A stretch of DNA of 40,879 nucleotides, from the NCBI RefSeq assembly GCF_002160305.1, contig NZ_NFKI01000031.1, positions 1 through 40,879 on the forward strand, read 5' to 3'. This DNA is from Pseudoflavonifractor sp. An184. Its GTDB lineage: Bacteria; Bacillota; Clostridia; Oscillospirales; Oscillospiraceae. Made by a program: the position numbers and the translations under genes. The first letter of the stretch is position 1. The number at the start of each line of letters is the position of its first letter. Of this stretch, positions 16,690 through 23,994 are shown piece after piece. The notes under the pieces are model-generated. The model did no database searches and was not told the DNA's origin. It saw only the letters and a program-made list of their open reading frames with translations.

Positions 16690-18492
16690 TTATCCCTCCT
16701 TGTCAGGGAATAGTTCTTGGCAGTGTTTGATGGCTCGCTGAATATCTGCGTCCTTGAAATAAGCCTTTTTCAGCTTATCTCTCCATTCTTTATTGGAATG
16801 GATCAAGTCTTTAATCGAGGCTACGGAAGTTTCCTTACCTTCCCGCCGCAAGTCGCAGATGGCCATATCCACCGTTGCCAAAAGCTCCAGTTCATTGACA
16901 CTTGTGTACTGGAACTGCGACACCAGCCAATCCACATCCCCCTGCTTTCCCCAGTCCTGCAAATAGGTCAACGCCTGCTGCATCTGCACACCTTTTTCAA
17001 AACGGCTGCCCTTTTCGCTTCTTTTGACCTGGATATACTTGTTTTTCTGAGCAATCGGCTCGCCACCTTTATAGCGGATCTCATCAGCGTATGGACCGGC
17101 CGCTTTTTTATGGAAGGCAGAAATATCCGCCTGCTCCTTGCGGCGAACCAGATAGAGCAGCTTCTGAACTTTTTTGCGCCCCAGGGGATACTTCTCGGAA
17201 TAGAATGCATTCACAATTCCTGCAATCATGACCGCATCATCAAAATGCTGATTGTGTGTCGGTTGATGCTGTTTTTCCCGAACCATGTGTGCCTCCGGCG
17301 ACTTTTTGACATCTGCATCTACCAGCCGAATCCGTCCGGTGAGCAGTTCCTGCATCATGCCCTGCTTGATCTGTTGATACTTTGCCAGCTTCTTTTCCAA
17401 CTGCTCAATTTCACTGTCCATATCAGAGAGAACTTGAGCAACTGCCTGTTGTTCAGGAACTTCTGGCATATAGATTTCGAGATTTGAAATCAGCCCTTTT
17501 GTTAATCCTCCGCGACCGCCATCACCAGAAGATAATTCTCTCAAACTTTCATACATACTGTCGATGATATAATACAGAAACCGAGAATCAAATTTTTTAT
17601 CGTTAGGATAAATTGCTGCAATCGACTGATTCGTGCATAGCGAAATATAATTATACGCTGCCGTTCCTCGAGTTTTTCCTTGTCCAGCAAGCCCAATCAA
17701 AACACAGTATTTAGGAATTAAATGCGCACTTGAGTTTTGCATTCCCTTCTGTGTAATTCTCCCCTCAACATCGTAAATCTTTTTGTTATTAAGTTCTCCC
17801 GAACTCATCCATGGAATGCTTCCACCCCAATATTCTGATATTGTGGTGCTAGGAGTTCCGCCAGAGTAAATTTCTGTCATTTCTCCTAAGCGAAATTGAT
17901 TCCATTCCCCAGAAAACTCCGGCAGGCGTTTTTTACCGGTGAGCAGTTCCTGCATAGTCCCCTGCTTGATGGCTTTCTTTTTCTCAATCAGCTTTTGCAG
18001 GGAGGAAATCAGGCTATCTACATCGGAAAGGGCTTCCGCAATAGCGGCTTGTTCTTCTAATGGTGGAAGTAATATTTCCGTATCACAGATAATTCCATTA
18101 TACAATCTTGAAATCGTACTTCCTTCAGATGAAGCCCACTTTATAACTTTGTAATAATGGGCCAGATAATCGTTACAAAGCTGGCTCTTATCAATTTTAA
18201 GCCAAACAATATTCGAATCTTGAAAATAAGCGGGACGCCCGTCAAATACAACGGTTCTGCCCAATGTTCCTGCTGCCGAAATGAGCACATCCCCTTTTTC
18301 CGGGTATGAATATTTAGCCTTATATTCTTCGTATAATTGGCTCGATATATAGGCATCAGCTTCTTTTCCAAACGTGCCTATTTTGTAAAATGGAATATTT
18401 CCAATTTTACTGGTCTGATGCGCAAAAATACGTTTACACATGCAAACTTCTGCAACTTCACCCAGCTTTTTTGTTTTCCATCCGTTCACCAT
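16690..18492 (-). CDS. hsdS: Type I restriction specificity subunit (HsdS) with ~190-residue C-terminal extension
   Basis: A 600-residue protein. Residues 1-405 have the HsdS plan: a first target recognition domain, a conserved coiled coil (EQAAIAEALSDVDSLISSLQ to MQELLTGKKRL), a second recognition domain (from about 200) and a second coiled coil (EQQAVAQVLSDMDSEIEQL to MQELLTGRIRL). Typical HsdS proteins stop there, at about 400 residues. Here about 190 more follow, starting near FDDAVMIAGIVNAFYSEKYP and GRKKVQKLLYLVRR, which recalls the Panacea/SocA-like (DUF4065) domain seen in antitoxins and defence genes; this match is tentative. The ATG overlaps the hsdM stop by 7 bases (ATGGTGA). The two coiled-coil regions share a 20-base identical DNA repeat. 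Confidence 0.9.
   Translation of the reverse strand: MVNGWKTKKLGEVAEVCMCKRIFAHQTSKIGNIPFYKIGTFGKEADAYISSQLYEEYKAKYSYPEKGDVLISAAGTLGRTVVFDGRPAYFQDSNIVWLKIDKSQLCNDYLAHYYKVIKWASSEGSTISRLYNGIICDTEILLPPLEEQAAIAEALSDVDSLISSLQKLIEKKKAIKQGTMQELLTGKKRLPEFSGEWNQFRLGEMTEIYSGGTPSTTISEYWGGSIPWMSSGELNNKKIYDVEGRITQKGMQNSSAHLIPKYCVLIGLAGQGKTRGTAAYNYISLCTNQSIAAIYPNDKKFDSRFLYYIIDSMYESLRELSSGDGGRGGLTKGLISNLEIYMPEVPEQQAVAQVLSDMDSEIEQLEKKLAKYQQIKQGMMQELLTGRIRLVDADVKKSPEAHMVREKQHQPTHNQHFDDAVMIAGIVNAFYSEKYPLGRKKVQKLLYLVRRKEQADISAFHKKAAGPYADEIRYKGGEPIAQKNKYIQVKRSEKGSRFEKGVQMQQALTYLQDWGKQGDVDWLVSQFQYTSVNELELLATVDMAICDLRREGKETSVASIKDLIHSNKEWRDKLKKAYFKDADIQRAIKHCQELFPDKEG
17336..17355. repeat. 20-bp direct repeat inside hsdS, copy 1
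   Basis: CCGGTGAGCAGTTCCTGCAT is identical to 17936-17955, exactly 600 bases (200 codons) away, and CCTGCTTGAT follows in both. It encodes the MQELLTG end of each conserved coiled coil. In-frame spacing would let recombination remove or swap one recognition domain. Confidence 0.85.
17936..17955. repeat. 20-bp direct repeat inside hsdS, copy 2
   Basis: Second copy of the repeat at 17336-17355, in the same frame and orientation. Confidence 0.85.
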
Positions 18493-20936
18493 ACAAACCC
18501 CATCCTTTCCAGATGAGATTTGACCTTGGCCTCGTACTGGTCTACTTCATCCTCACATTCCTTCAAGGTATACTCATACCGCTCCACCAGTTGGGTCACA
18601 CGGGCAGAAAGGTGATGAGACACTGCCTCGTGAATGGCGTCTATCCCGCTGTAAATAGTGGCAAACCACTTTTCCTCCACCAGCAGATGGCGAATCTCCT
18701 CCAGCGTCAGCTGGGGGTATTTTTTCTCCAGTTTGGTATCCAGATCTGCCTCGGCTTGCTTGATTGCCTTCCTGTAATTGCTTTCAGCATCCAACAGAGA
18801 CAGATACTCTTTCAATGCAGCCAGTTCTTCCTTGGCGGTGGGGTCTTTCTTGATTGCCTTGATACGGGCACTGATAGTGGCCTTTTTCAGATTATCCAGC
18901 TGAGCAAACAGTCCGTCCTCACCGCCATTTTCTTCGGCCAGTTCTTCCAGCTTGGCGGACACCTCATCCAGTTGGCCCCGAAGGGTCTCCAGCGCCTTGA
19001 CATCCTCCTCAAAAAAGTGTGCAGCAATCAAAGCCTTGGGGAGCAGCTTTCCCTCAAAGCCCTTGATCTTATCGGTCTTGACCTCAATGGTCTGGCCGTT
19101 TTCTTTTTTCTTCTTGGTCACATACTCATAGGCAATTTCTCGCCCGGCCTCATAGCCGTCATAGCAGACCGCATACACATCGTCCTGCATGGTCTCCGCC
19201 CAGTACTCCATCAGCACTTCATAGACATCGTATTTGTCGAGGAGCGATACCTGGGCAAAATCATCAAGGAGCTGCTCGGAAATTTTGGCAATCAGCTCTT
19301 TGGGGTGAATGGCCCGGCTGAGTTCCATCAAATCGTGGGTAACGGTCGCCTTCCATCGGGCATAGGCATCGTCCACCTGGTCGGCATGGCGGATAAACTC
19401 CGGGTGGGATGTAATCGTGGAAACCACTTCGTCCTTGCCCACCGCCGGACACAGATATCCCGGACGCAGCGGCTGAAACAGGATTTCCTTCAAAGATGGA
19501 TATACCGCCCAATATTCCGCCATGCTGTCCACATCGGGTTCCGGAATGCCGCCGTTCAGGTGAGCATTGATGTCCTGTAAATCTTCCGGCTCGCTGCTAT
19601 CAATATAGCGTGGGATATTCAGGTTGTACTCGTTGGTGACTTTGATCTCCTCGTTCGGAACAAACCGGGCATACTTGGGGTCCGATTCATCCATTGTAAG
19701 GAATGTAGTTACGATCTTATGAATGTCCTGTTCTCGCAGACGGTTTTTGTTGCCGTCCTTCACATAGCCTTTGCTGGCATCAATCATAAAAATGCCGGTA
19801 CGATCAGCAGCATCCTCTTTGTCCAGCACCAGGATACAGGCAGGAATTCCTGTGCCATAGAACAAGTTGGCAGGCAGACCAATAATGCCTTTGATATAAC
19901 CCCGGTCAATGATCTTTTTGCGAATCTCAGCCTCGGCATTGCCACGGAATAGCACACCATGGGGCAAAATGATTGCCGCCTTGCCGGTAGATTTCAAGGA
20001 TTTCAGGACATGCAGCAGCCAGGCGTAGTCGCCGTTTTTCTCCGGCGGCACGCCCAACACAGTCTCACTGTATCTCCCATAAGAGTCAGGTATCGTAATG
20101 CCGTCCATCCAAGATTTATCTGAGAAAGGCGGATTGACTACGATGTAGTTGAAGGTTTTCAGCAGTTCCGGGTTGTTCTCATCTTTATACTGGGGTGCAG
20201 ACAAGGTGCTTTTATTGCCGACAATGATACCAGCACCCTTGTTGTGCAGGACCAGATTCATGCGTGCAAGACCGGCGGTGGAGTTGTCCTTTTCCTGTCC
20301 ATAGATAGAGATCTCACAGGGTGCCTCATCCGCTGCACGAATCAACAGCGAACCGGAACCGCAAGCCGGATCGTAGACTGTCATGCTGGGATCGGTGGCT
20401 TTATCAATACCAATCACCTTTGCCATAATCCGAGAGACTTCGCCCGGCGTATAGAACTGGCCCTTGCTCTTGCCGGAATCCTGGGCAAATTTCCGCATCA
20501 AAAATTCGTAGGCGTCGCCCAAAATGTCATCACCGCCAGCGCGGTTGTTGGTGAAGTCCAACTCCGGTTTCTGGAAAATTTCCACGAGACCAGAGAGCTT
20601 ATCCACCGCTTCTTTGTCGGTGCCCAGTTCATCGCTGTTGAAGTCGGCAATGTCAATAATACCTTTCAAGTCGTTGGCTTCTGCCAGCTTGCCAATGATG
20701 ATATTGATGCCTTCACCAATGTTTTTCTTGTATTTCAGCGCAGAAATATCGTCAAAACTACCGCCTTCCGGCACTTCAATGTCCCAGTTATCGCTGCTCT
20801 TGAAGCGGTCGGACACATACTTTACAAACAGCAGCGTCAGAATGTAATCCTTATAACGAGCCGGTTCCACACCGCCCCGCAGTTTATCACACGCAGCCCA
20901 TATCTGGCTGTAAATTTCGCTCTTTTTGATTGCCAT
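18486..20936 (-). CDS. hsdM: Type I restriction-modification DNA methyltransferase (HsdM)
   Basis: An 816-residue N6-adenine methyltransferase subunit. Residues about 5-130 form the HsdM N-terminal helical domain; GKSKGQFYTPGEVSRIM (about 157-172) precedes the AdoMet-binding motif DPACGSGSLL (about 190-199); the catalytic motif is NPPFSDKSW (about 269-277). The C-terminal third (about 480-816) is a long helical region, making this the extended form of HsdM rather than the roughly 500-residue form. With HsdS it methylates target sites and protects the host. GGAGAGGT sits 5 bases before the ATG at 20936. It begins 44 bases after the Mrr-like gene. Confidence 0.95.
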   Translation of the reverse strand: MAIKKSEIYSQIWAACDKLRGGVEPARYKDYILTLLFVKYVSDRFKSSDNWDIEVPEGGSFDDISALKYKKNIGEGINIIIGKLAEANDLKGIIDIADFNSDELGTDKEAVDKLSGLVEIFQKPELDFTNNRAGGDDILGDAYEFLMRKFAQDSGKSKGQFYTPGEVSRIMAKVIGIDKATDPSMTVYDPACGSGSLLIRAADEAPCEISIYGQEKDNSTAGLARMNLVLHNKGAGIIVGNKSTLSAPQYKDENNPELLKTFNYIVVNPPFSDKSWMDGITIPDSYGRYSETVLGVPPEKNGDYAWLLHVLKSLKSTGKAAIILPHGVLFRGNAEAEIRKKIIDRGYIKGIIGLPANLFYGTGIPACILVLDKEDAADRTGIFMIDASKGYVKDGNKNRLREQDIHKIVTTFLTMDESDPKYARFVPNEEIKVTNEYNLNIPRYIDSSEPEDLQDINAHLNGGIPEPDVDSMAEYWAVYPSLKEILFQPLRPGYLCPAVGKDEVVSTITSHPEFIRHADQVDDAYARWKATVTHDLMELSRAIHPKELIAKISEQLLDDFAQVSLLDKYDVYEVLMEYWAETMQDDVYAVCYDGYEAGREIAYEYVTKKKKENGQTIEVKTDKIKGFEGKLLPKALIAAHFFEEDVKALETLRGQLDEVSAKLEELAEENGGEDGLFAQLDNLKKATISARIKAIKKDPTAKEELAALKEYLSLLDAESNYRKAIKQAEADLDTKLEKKYPQLTLEEIRHLLVEEKWFATIYSGIDAIHEAVSHHLSARVTQLVERYEYTLKECEDEVDQYEAKVKSHLERMGFVW

Positions 20937-20980
20937 CGGTACCTCTCCGTTCTCTTTTTAAATTCCTGTCAGGTTCCCAT

Positions 20981-21970
20981 TTACTCCTCTGGGGGAACGG
21001 GGATGTACACCATTTTCAGGGGGATCATTTTGCGGTATTTGACACTGAGCTGGTCGTAATATTTCAAGACCAGATCCACAAGTTCTGTGCCGTTAATGCC
21101 GCGAATAATAGGGGTGTTATCCAGGTATTTCTGCGCATTTTTGGTATAGTTGGATAGTGTCACAAACAGGCCATAATCTCCTTCACGCATAGCACCTTTC
21201 AGAGACTGGATGGTAGTCTCTTTAATATCTCCATCCTGGCTTTTGACCTGGACAACAATGCGGGGCGGTAGCTCATCTTTATAGGCGGTAATGTCGATAC
21301 CGCTGTCTCCACCATGCGGAGACAGGATCGTGCGGTAGCCCATGGCCTGCAAAAGATTTGCGACAAACGGCTCCAGATCATAGCCTTTCAGATTTTTGCT
21401 CAGCTCTTTTAAAATAAAATCTCGGGTAGCCTCGATAATTTCATCCGCCGTTTGTGCCACTGTCTCATCGGTATCCGGCTCCATGATATTACCTTTGAAG
21501 TCTTTATCTAGCGCCTTCAAATACTCATCCGCGTAGTTCTTCACCAAGAAAAAAGTCAATGCCGATCCTACTTCATGCAGAGCCCCTTGCGAAAAAGCCG
21601 TACGAGGCAGATGTTTGAGCCACTTTACTTTCCGACGATTGTGATACTGTGCAGCTGTACTATCATAAAAATAGGCGCTCTCAACGATTCCAATATTGAT
21701 TTTACGGTCGATCTTAGATGGGAACACGACATAATCGCCTTCTCGCACTTCATGAACAAACCGGTACAGCATTCCAGCACTTGTGGCAATCGAACCTTTT
21801 TTAGCATCCGGATAGGTCGCAATATATTTTTCTTTGTAGGCATCACGAGATGCACTTATGACCGACAAGTCGCCCATCTCTTCCCAGCCAATTGCAATTA
21901 GATTCTGATGCAAAAAAAGGGGATCGTCCATCGTATGAATTCCCCAAACTGTTTTGTTTGCTGCTGCCAT
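20981..21970 (-). CDS. Mrr-type restriction endonuclease with N-terminal PUA/EVE-like domain
   Basis: A 329-residue protein. The C-terminal domain (about 185-300) is an Mrr catalytic domain: LEPFVANLLQAMGYRT, GGDSGIDI (Asp 226) and VVQVKSQ (Gln 241, Lys 243), the D...QxK form of the PD-(D/E)xK nuclease site. The N-terminal 150 residues (VWGIHTMDDPLFLHQNLIAI, GDYVVFPSK, INIGIVES) look like a PUA/EVE-like module of the kind that reads modified bases, which would make this a type IV enzyme cutting modified foreign DNA. That substrate is inference. I chose ATG 21970 (MAAANKTVWG) because GGAG lies 10 bases upstream. It is embedded in the type I operon upstream of hsdM. Confidence 0.8.
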   Translation of the reverse strand: MAAANKTVWGIHTMDDPLFLHQNLIAIGWEEMGDLSVISASRDAYKEKYIATYPDAKKGSIATSAGMLYRFVHEVREGDYVVFPSKIDRKINIGIVESAYFYDSTAAQYHNRRKVKWLKHLPRTAFSQGALHEVGSALTFFLVKNYADEYLKALDKDFKGNIMEPDTDETVAQTADEIIEATRDFILKELSKNLKGYDLEPFVANLLQAMGYRTILSPHGGDSGIDITAYKDELPPRIVVQVKSQDGDIKETTIQSLKGAMREGDYGLFVTLSNYTKNAQKYLDNTPIIRGINGTELVDLVLKYYDQLSVKYRKMIPLKMVYIPVPPEE

Positions 21971-22073
21971 CACAGCCACACTCCTATCCAATCTTTCGCA
22001 GCTTTTCAGCTGCAAAGGTCTTGTGTCCCGAAATTTACCTTCAAATATCAAACCACTTTGTCAAAATTCATGC

Positions 22074-22283
22074 TTATTTTTCTTCCGGAACAAACTCCAG
22101 AATATCGTCCACGCCACACTCCATCACGCGACAAATCTTCTCGATGCTTTCGATGGAAACATACTCGTTGCGCTTTAGGCGGGTGATAATATTGGCACTA
22201 AAACCGGCCTTCTCTTTTAGCTGTGCATTGCTTATCTTTTTATCAATCATCAGGTGGAATAAGCGGTCATAACAAATCGCCAT
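22074..22283 (-). CDS. Small Cro/C1-type HTH regulator
   Basis: A 69-residue single-domain helix-turn-helix protein (LKEKAGFSANIITRLKRNEY is the recognition region). The ATG at 22283 is preceded by GGAGGG about 7 bases upstream; an upstream ATG in frame has no ribosome site and lacks family support. Small XRE proteins of this kind often act as controller proteins timing restriction genes, and it lies directly upstream of the Mrr-like and hsd genes, so that role is likely but not shown. Confidence 0.85.
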   Translation of the reverse strand: MAICYDRLFHLMIDKKISNAQLKEKAGFSANIITRLKRNEYVSIESIEKICRVMECGVDDILEFVPEEK

Positions 22284-22348
22284 TTTAGTCCCTCCAAAGC
22301 AAGAAATGCTTGGATTTATTTTATCACACTTTCGTGAAAAACTCAACT

Positions 22349-22816
22349 TTATGTCGAATCATTATGCTTTATCACTGTTATGAAAAGAGAGCCTTTCTTT
22401 ACTCGCCTTTGAGCATGCTCCAGTAACTCCCGCGCATTGCTGGCGGGGTGCCACGCATAGGCGATGAGGTAGTCTACATGATCCACAACATAGCGATTTG
22501 CTCTCACGATTGCGACCTTGCGCGGAACGCTTTCCATCCCTGGTGGATAGAAGGTGCTGTCAAATCCATCTGGAGTTGGGATGGGCCGCTCTGCCGGATG
22601 ATATGACAATAGCAAAGTGAGCTTCACTTCTGGGTAGAAACGCTTTGCTTCTTTGACTGCTGACGCTGCAAGACGGTCAAATCCGCCGTAGTGGCCAACG
22701 ATAAATTCTGTAACGCCATATTCCAAAATGTGCTGCTCCACAACCGCATACAATGCCGGGTAAATTGCCTCCGATGTTTCCCTGTGACCGATGAAAAAAC
22801 AGCTTTTTCCTCCCAA
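22349..22816 (-). CDS. SLOG-family (YpsA/DUF1273-like) nucleotide-ligand protein
   Basis: A 155-residue soluble protein with Rossmann-like features of the SLOG superfamily: CFFIGHRETSE at the N terminus, VGHYGGFDRLAASAVKEAK (glycine-rich loop plus acidic residue) and DYLIAYAWHPASNARELLEHA. SLOG proteins bind or process nucleotide-derived ligands, and several take part in phage-defence signalling. The start is a TTG at 22816 with AAGGAGGGAG 7 bases upstream. It is the first gene of the restriction operon and lies divergent from an HTH regulator. Its position suggests a sensor role in defence, which is inference; similar genes also occur in mobile elements without restriction genes. Confidence 0.75.
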   Translation of the reverse strand: MGGKSCFFIGHRETSEAIYPALYAVVEQHILEYGVTEFIVGHYGGFDRLAASAVKEAKRFYPEVKLTLLLSYHPAERPIPTPDGFDSTFYPPGMESVPRKVAIVRANRYVVDHVDYLIAYAWHPASNARELLEHAQRRVKKGSLFITVIKHNDST

Positions 22817-22844
22817 ATTTCTCCCTCCTTTTAGTTGTGTTTAT

Positions 22845-22904
22845 CGTTAAAATTATACGATATAAATGATTAAATCACAACGATTTATCAAAGTATAATT
22901 TACG
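22845..22904. promoter_or_regulatory. Divergent promoter/operator with imperfect inverted repeat
   Basis: The left arm 22845-22868 and right arm 22881-22904 are imperfect inverted copies sharing GTATAATTT and ATTTAT blocks. Both arms contain a TATAAT -10 box, one facing each way. The minus-strand promoter is TTGTGA (22875-22880), 17 bases, TATAAT (22852-22857) and would drive the restriction operon. The plus-strand -10 is 22894-22899 for the HTH gene; its -35 is weak. A dimeric HTH protein is the expected binder. Confidence 0.65.
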
Positions 22905-22931
22905 AAGAACACAAGCAAAGGAGTGATGCAG

Positions 22932-23237
22932 GTGAAGGATATTCTCTCGGTTATAACCGCGTATCGAGAGGAGCGGGGCTGGACAGAGTATCAGCTTGCA
23001 GAACGCTCCGGTTTGCCGCAATCCACGATCTCCTCATGGTATCGCAAGAATATGGTTCCGACCATTCCATCCCTGGAGAAAATCTGCACAGCCTTTGGCA
23101 TTACGCTATCTCAACTGTTTGCCGAAGAAGATGCACCGGTTTCCTTAACTGAGGCGCAGAAAAAGCTTCTGGAACGCTGGTCAAGACTAAGTGAAGAACA
23201 GCAGGCTGTTGTATTTGCTTTGATTGATAAGATGTAA
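22932..23237 (+). CDS. XRE-family HTH transcriptional regulator
   Basis: A 101-residue regulator. An XRE helix-turn-helix spans about residues 12-60 (YQLAERSGLPQSTISSWYRK is the DNA-reading part) and a C-terminal helical tail follows (LTEAQKKLLERWSRLSEEQQ). I chose GTG at 22932 because AAGGAG lies 8 bases upstream; ATG at 22926 is too close to that site. It is divergent from the SLOG-led restriction operon and probably binds the inverted repeat at 22845-22904. A strong terminator follows. Confidence 0.85.
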   Translation: MKDILSVITAYREERGWTEYQLAERSGLPQSTISSWYRKNMVPTIPSLEKICTAFGITLSQLFAEEDAPVSLTEAQKKLLERWSRLSEEQQAVVFALIDKM

Positions 23238-23290
23238 AAAATCCGTCAGAGGCGCACCCTTTAGAGTGCTGCTTCTGGCGGATTTTCTTT
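23238..23290 (+). terminator. Terminator after the XRE regulator gene
   Basis: A long hairpin (arm AAATCCGTCAGAGG near 23239-23253, returning at about 23269-23285 as GCTTCTGGCGGATTTT) starts right after the stop codon and ends in TTTTCTTT. The A-rich left flank could serve the convergent minus-strand gene as well. Confidence 0.75.
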
Positions 23291-23294
23291 GCCA

Positions 23295-23540
23295 TCAATC
23301 TAACGGAGTTTTCTTTGTTACTGCTTTTAGATACAATTCAGGGTCCCCATTCAAAATCAGTTCGGCATAAGACAGCGGATCATTATAGATCAGCCAGTCC
23401 AGTTCTGACCGCTGGTACATACTGTTCGCTACCTCGTTCTCCACGGCGGTACAGTCGATGGACAACAGGGTTCCATCTTCCATGCACAGCTCCACGCAGG
23501 CAGTGTCCGGGTTGAACTCACAGGACAAAATCTTTCTCAT
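23295..23540 (-). CDS. DUF6061-like small protein
   Basis: An 81-residue protein beginning MRKILSCEFNPDTACVELCM and containing DGTLLSIDCTAVENEVANS. It resembles the DUF6061 family of small proteins found on Firmicutes mobile elements; no function is known. GGAGG lies 8 bases before the ATG at 23540. Confidence 0.7.
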   Translation of the reverse strand: MRKILSCEFNPDTACVELCMEDGTLLSIDCTAVENEVANSMYQRSELDWLIYNDPLSYAELILNGDPELYLKAVTKKTPLD

Positions 23541-23609
23541 ACTCGTTACCTCCCAATACTTGAATTTCAGTTGATTTTCCGCAGCGGCACAAGGGCCGTT
23601 TCGGTTGTT

Positions 23610-23834
23610 TTAGATACAGGCAAGCAATGCGTGTGGATAGCCACACACAAATCCGGCAAGCAATGCGAGTGTTAATACACACTCACATTTCCTGCCGTCT
23701 GCTTGTTGAGGGCAGCGCCCCCAAGCCCCTTCTGAACACAGAATTTCATTCTGTGGCTGCGCGTTCTCCGAACGCTTTTTGCCCCTGTACCCGGTGCCCT
23801 GTTTCGGGGCATAGGGTGTCGTGAATCGCGACAT
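23610..23834 (-). CDS. Doubtful 74-codon open frame over hairpin repeats
   Basis: The frame begins MSRFTTPYAPKQGTGYRGKK and ends in a hydrophobic, Cys-containing segment encoded by the two hairpin repeats at 23621-23684. A GAGG lies immediately before the ATG, too close for a good ribosome site. It may be a real small gene carried with the element or just an open frame across a structured region. No family is recognised. Confidence 0.25.
   Translation of the reverse strand: MSRFTTPYAPKQGTGYRGKKRSENAQPQNEILCSEGAWGRCPQQADGRKCECVLTLALLAGFVCGYPHALLACI
23621..23684. repeat. Two tandem CAAGCAATGCG-hairpin units
   Basis: CAAGCAATGCG occurs at 23621-23631 and 23657-23667, 36 bases apart. Each copy runs into a 6-bp hairpin: GTGTGG-ATAG-CCACAC and GAGTGT-TAATAC-ACACTC. 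The stems differ in sequence but keep pairing. The unit layout resembles origin or relaxase/Rep binding sites. Confidence 0.6.
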
Positions 23835-23880
23835 CCTCTGATACTTTTAGGGTGTCCTAAAATGGGGCATCCTCCTTGAA

Positions 23881-23913
23881 GATGGGGTGGCAAAATACCA
23901 CCCCATCTTTTTC
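23881..23913 (+). terminator. Plus-strand terminator-like hairpin
   Basis: A 10-bp perfect stem (GATGGGGTGG with CCACCCCATC, loop CAAAATA) is followed by TTTTTCTTTCC. No plus-strand gene precedes it. It may shield the region between DUF6061 and the RepA-like gene or act as part of an origin. Confidence 0.5.
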
Positions 23914-23917
23914 TTTC

Positions 23918-23992
23918 CGCGACGGTGGCGACGGTCGCAACGGTGCTGGGAGCACCCCTCAAAACACCGTCGCGACCGTTGCGAGCGTCGCG
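23918..23992. repeat. GC-rich iteron-like inverted array (CGACGGT / CGCAACGGT units)
   Basis: Two 28-base arms (23918-23945 and 23965-23992) consist of 9-base units of the types CGACGGTNG and CGCAACGGT; the right arm is inverted and has its units in a different order. A 19-base spacer separates them. The array abuts the stop codon of the RepA-like gene, as iterons often do in Rep modules. Confidence 0.5.
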
Positions 23993-23994
23993 CT

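Noticed and set aside
23621-23684. CRISPR array
   Set aside because: Only two 11-base units with structured, unequal continuations; no spacers of constant length and no cas genes.
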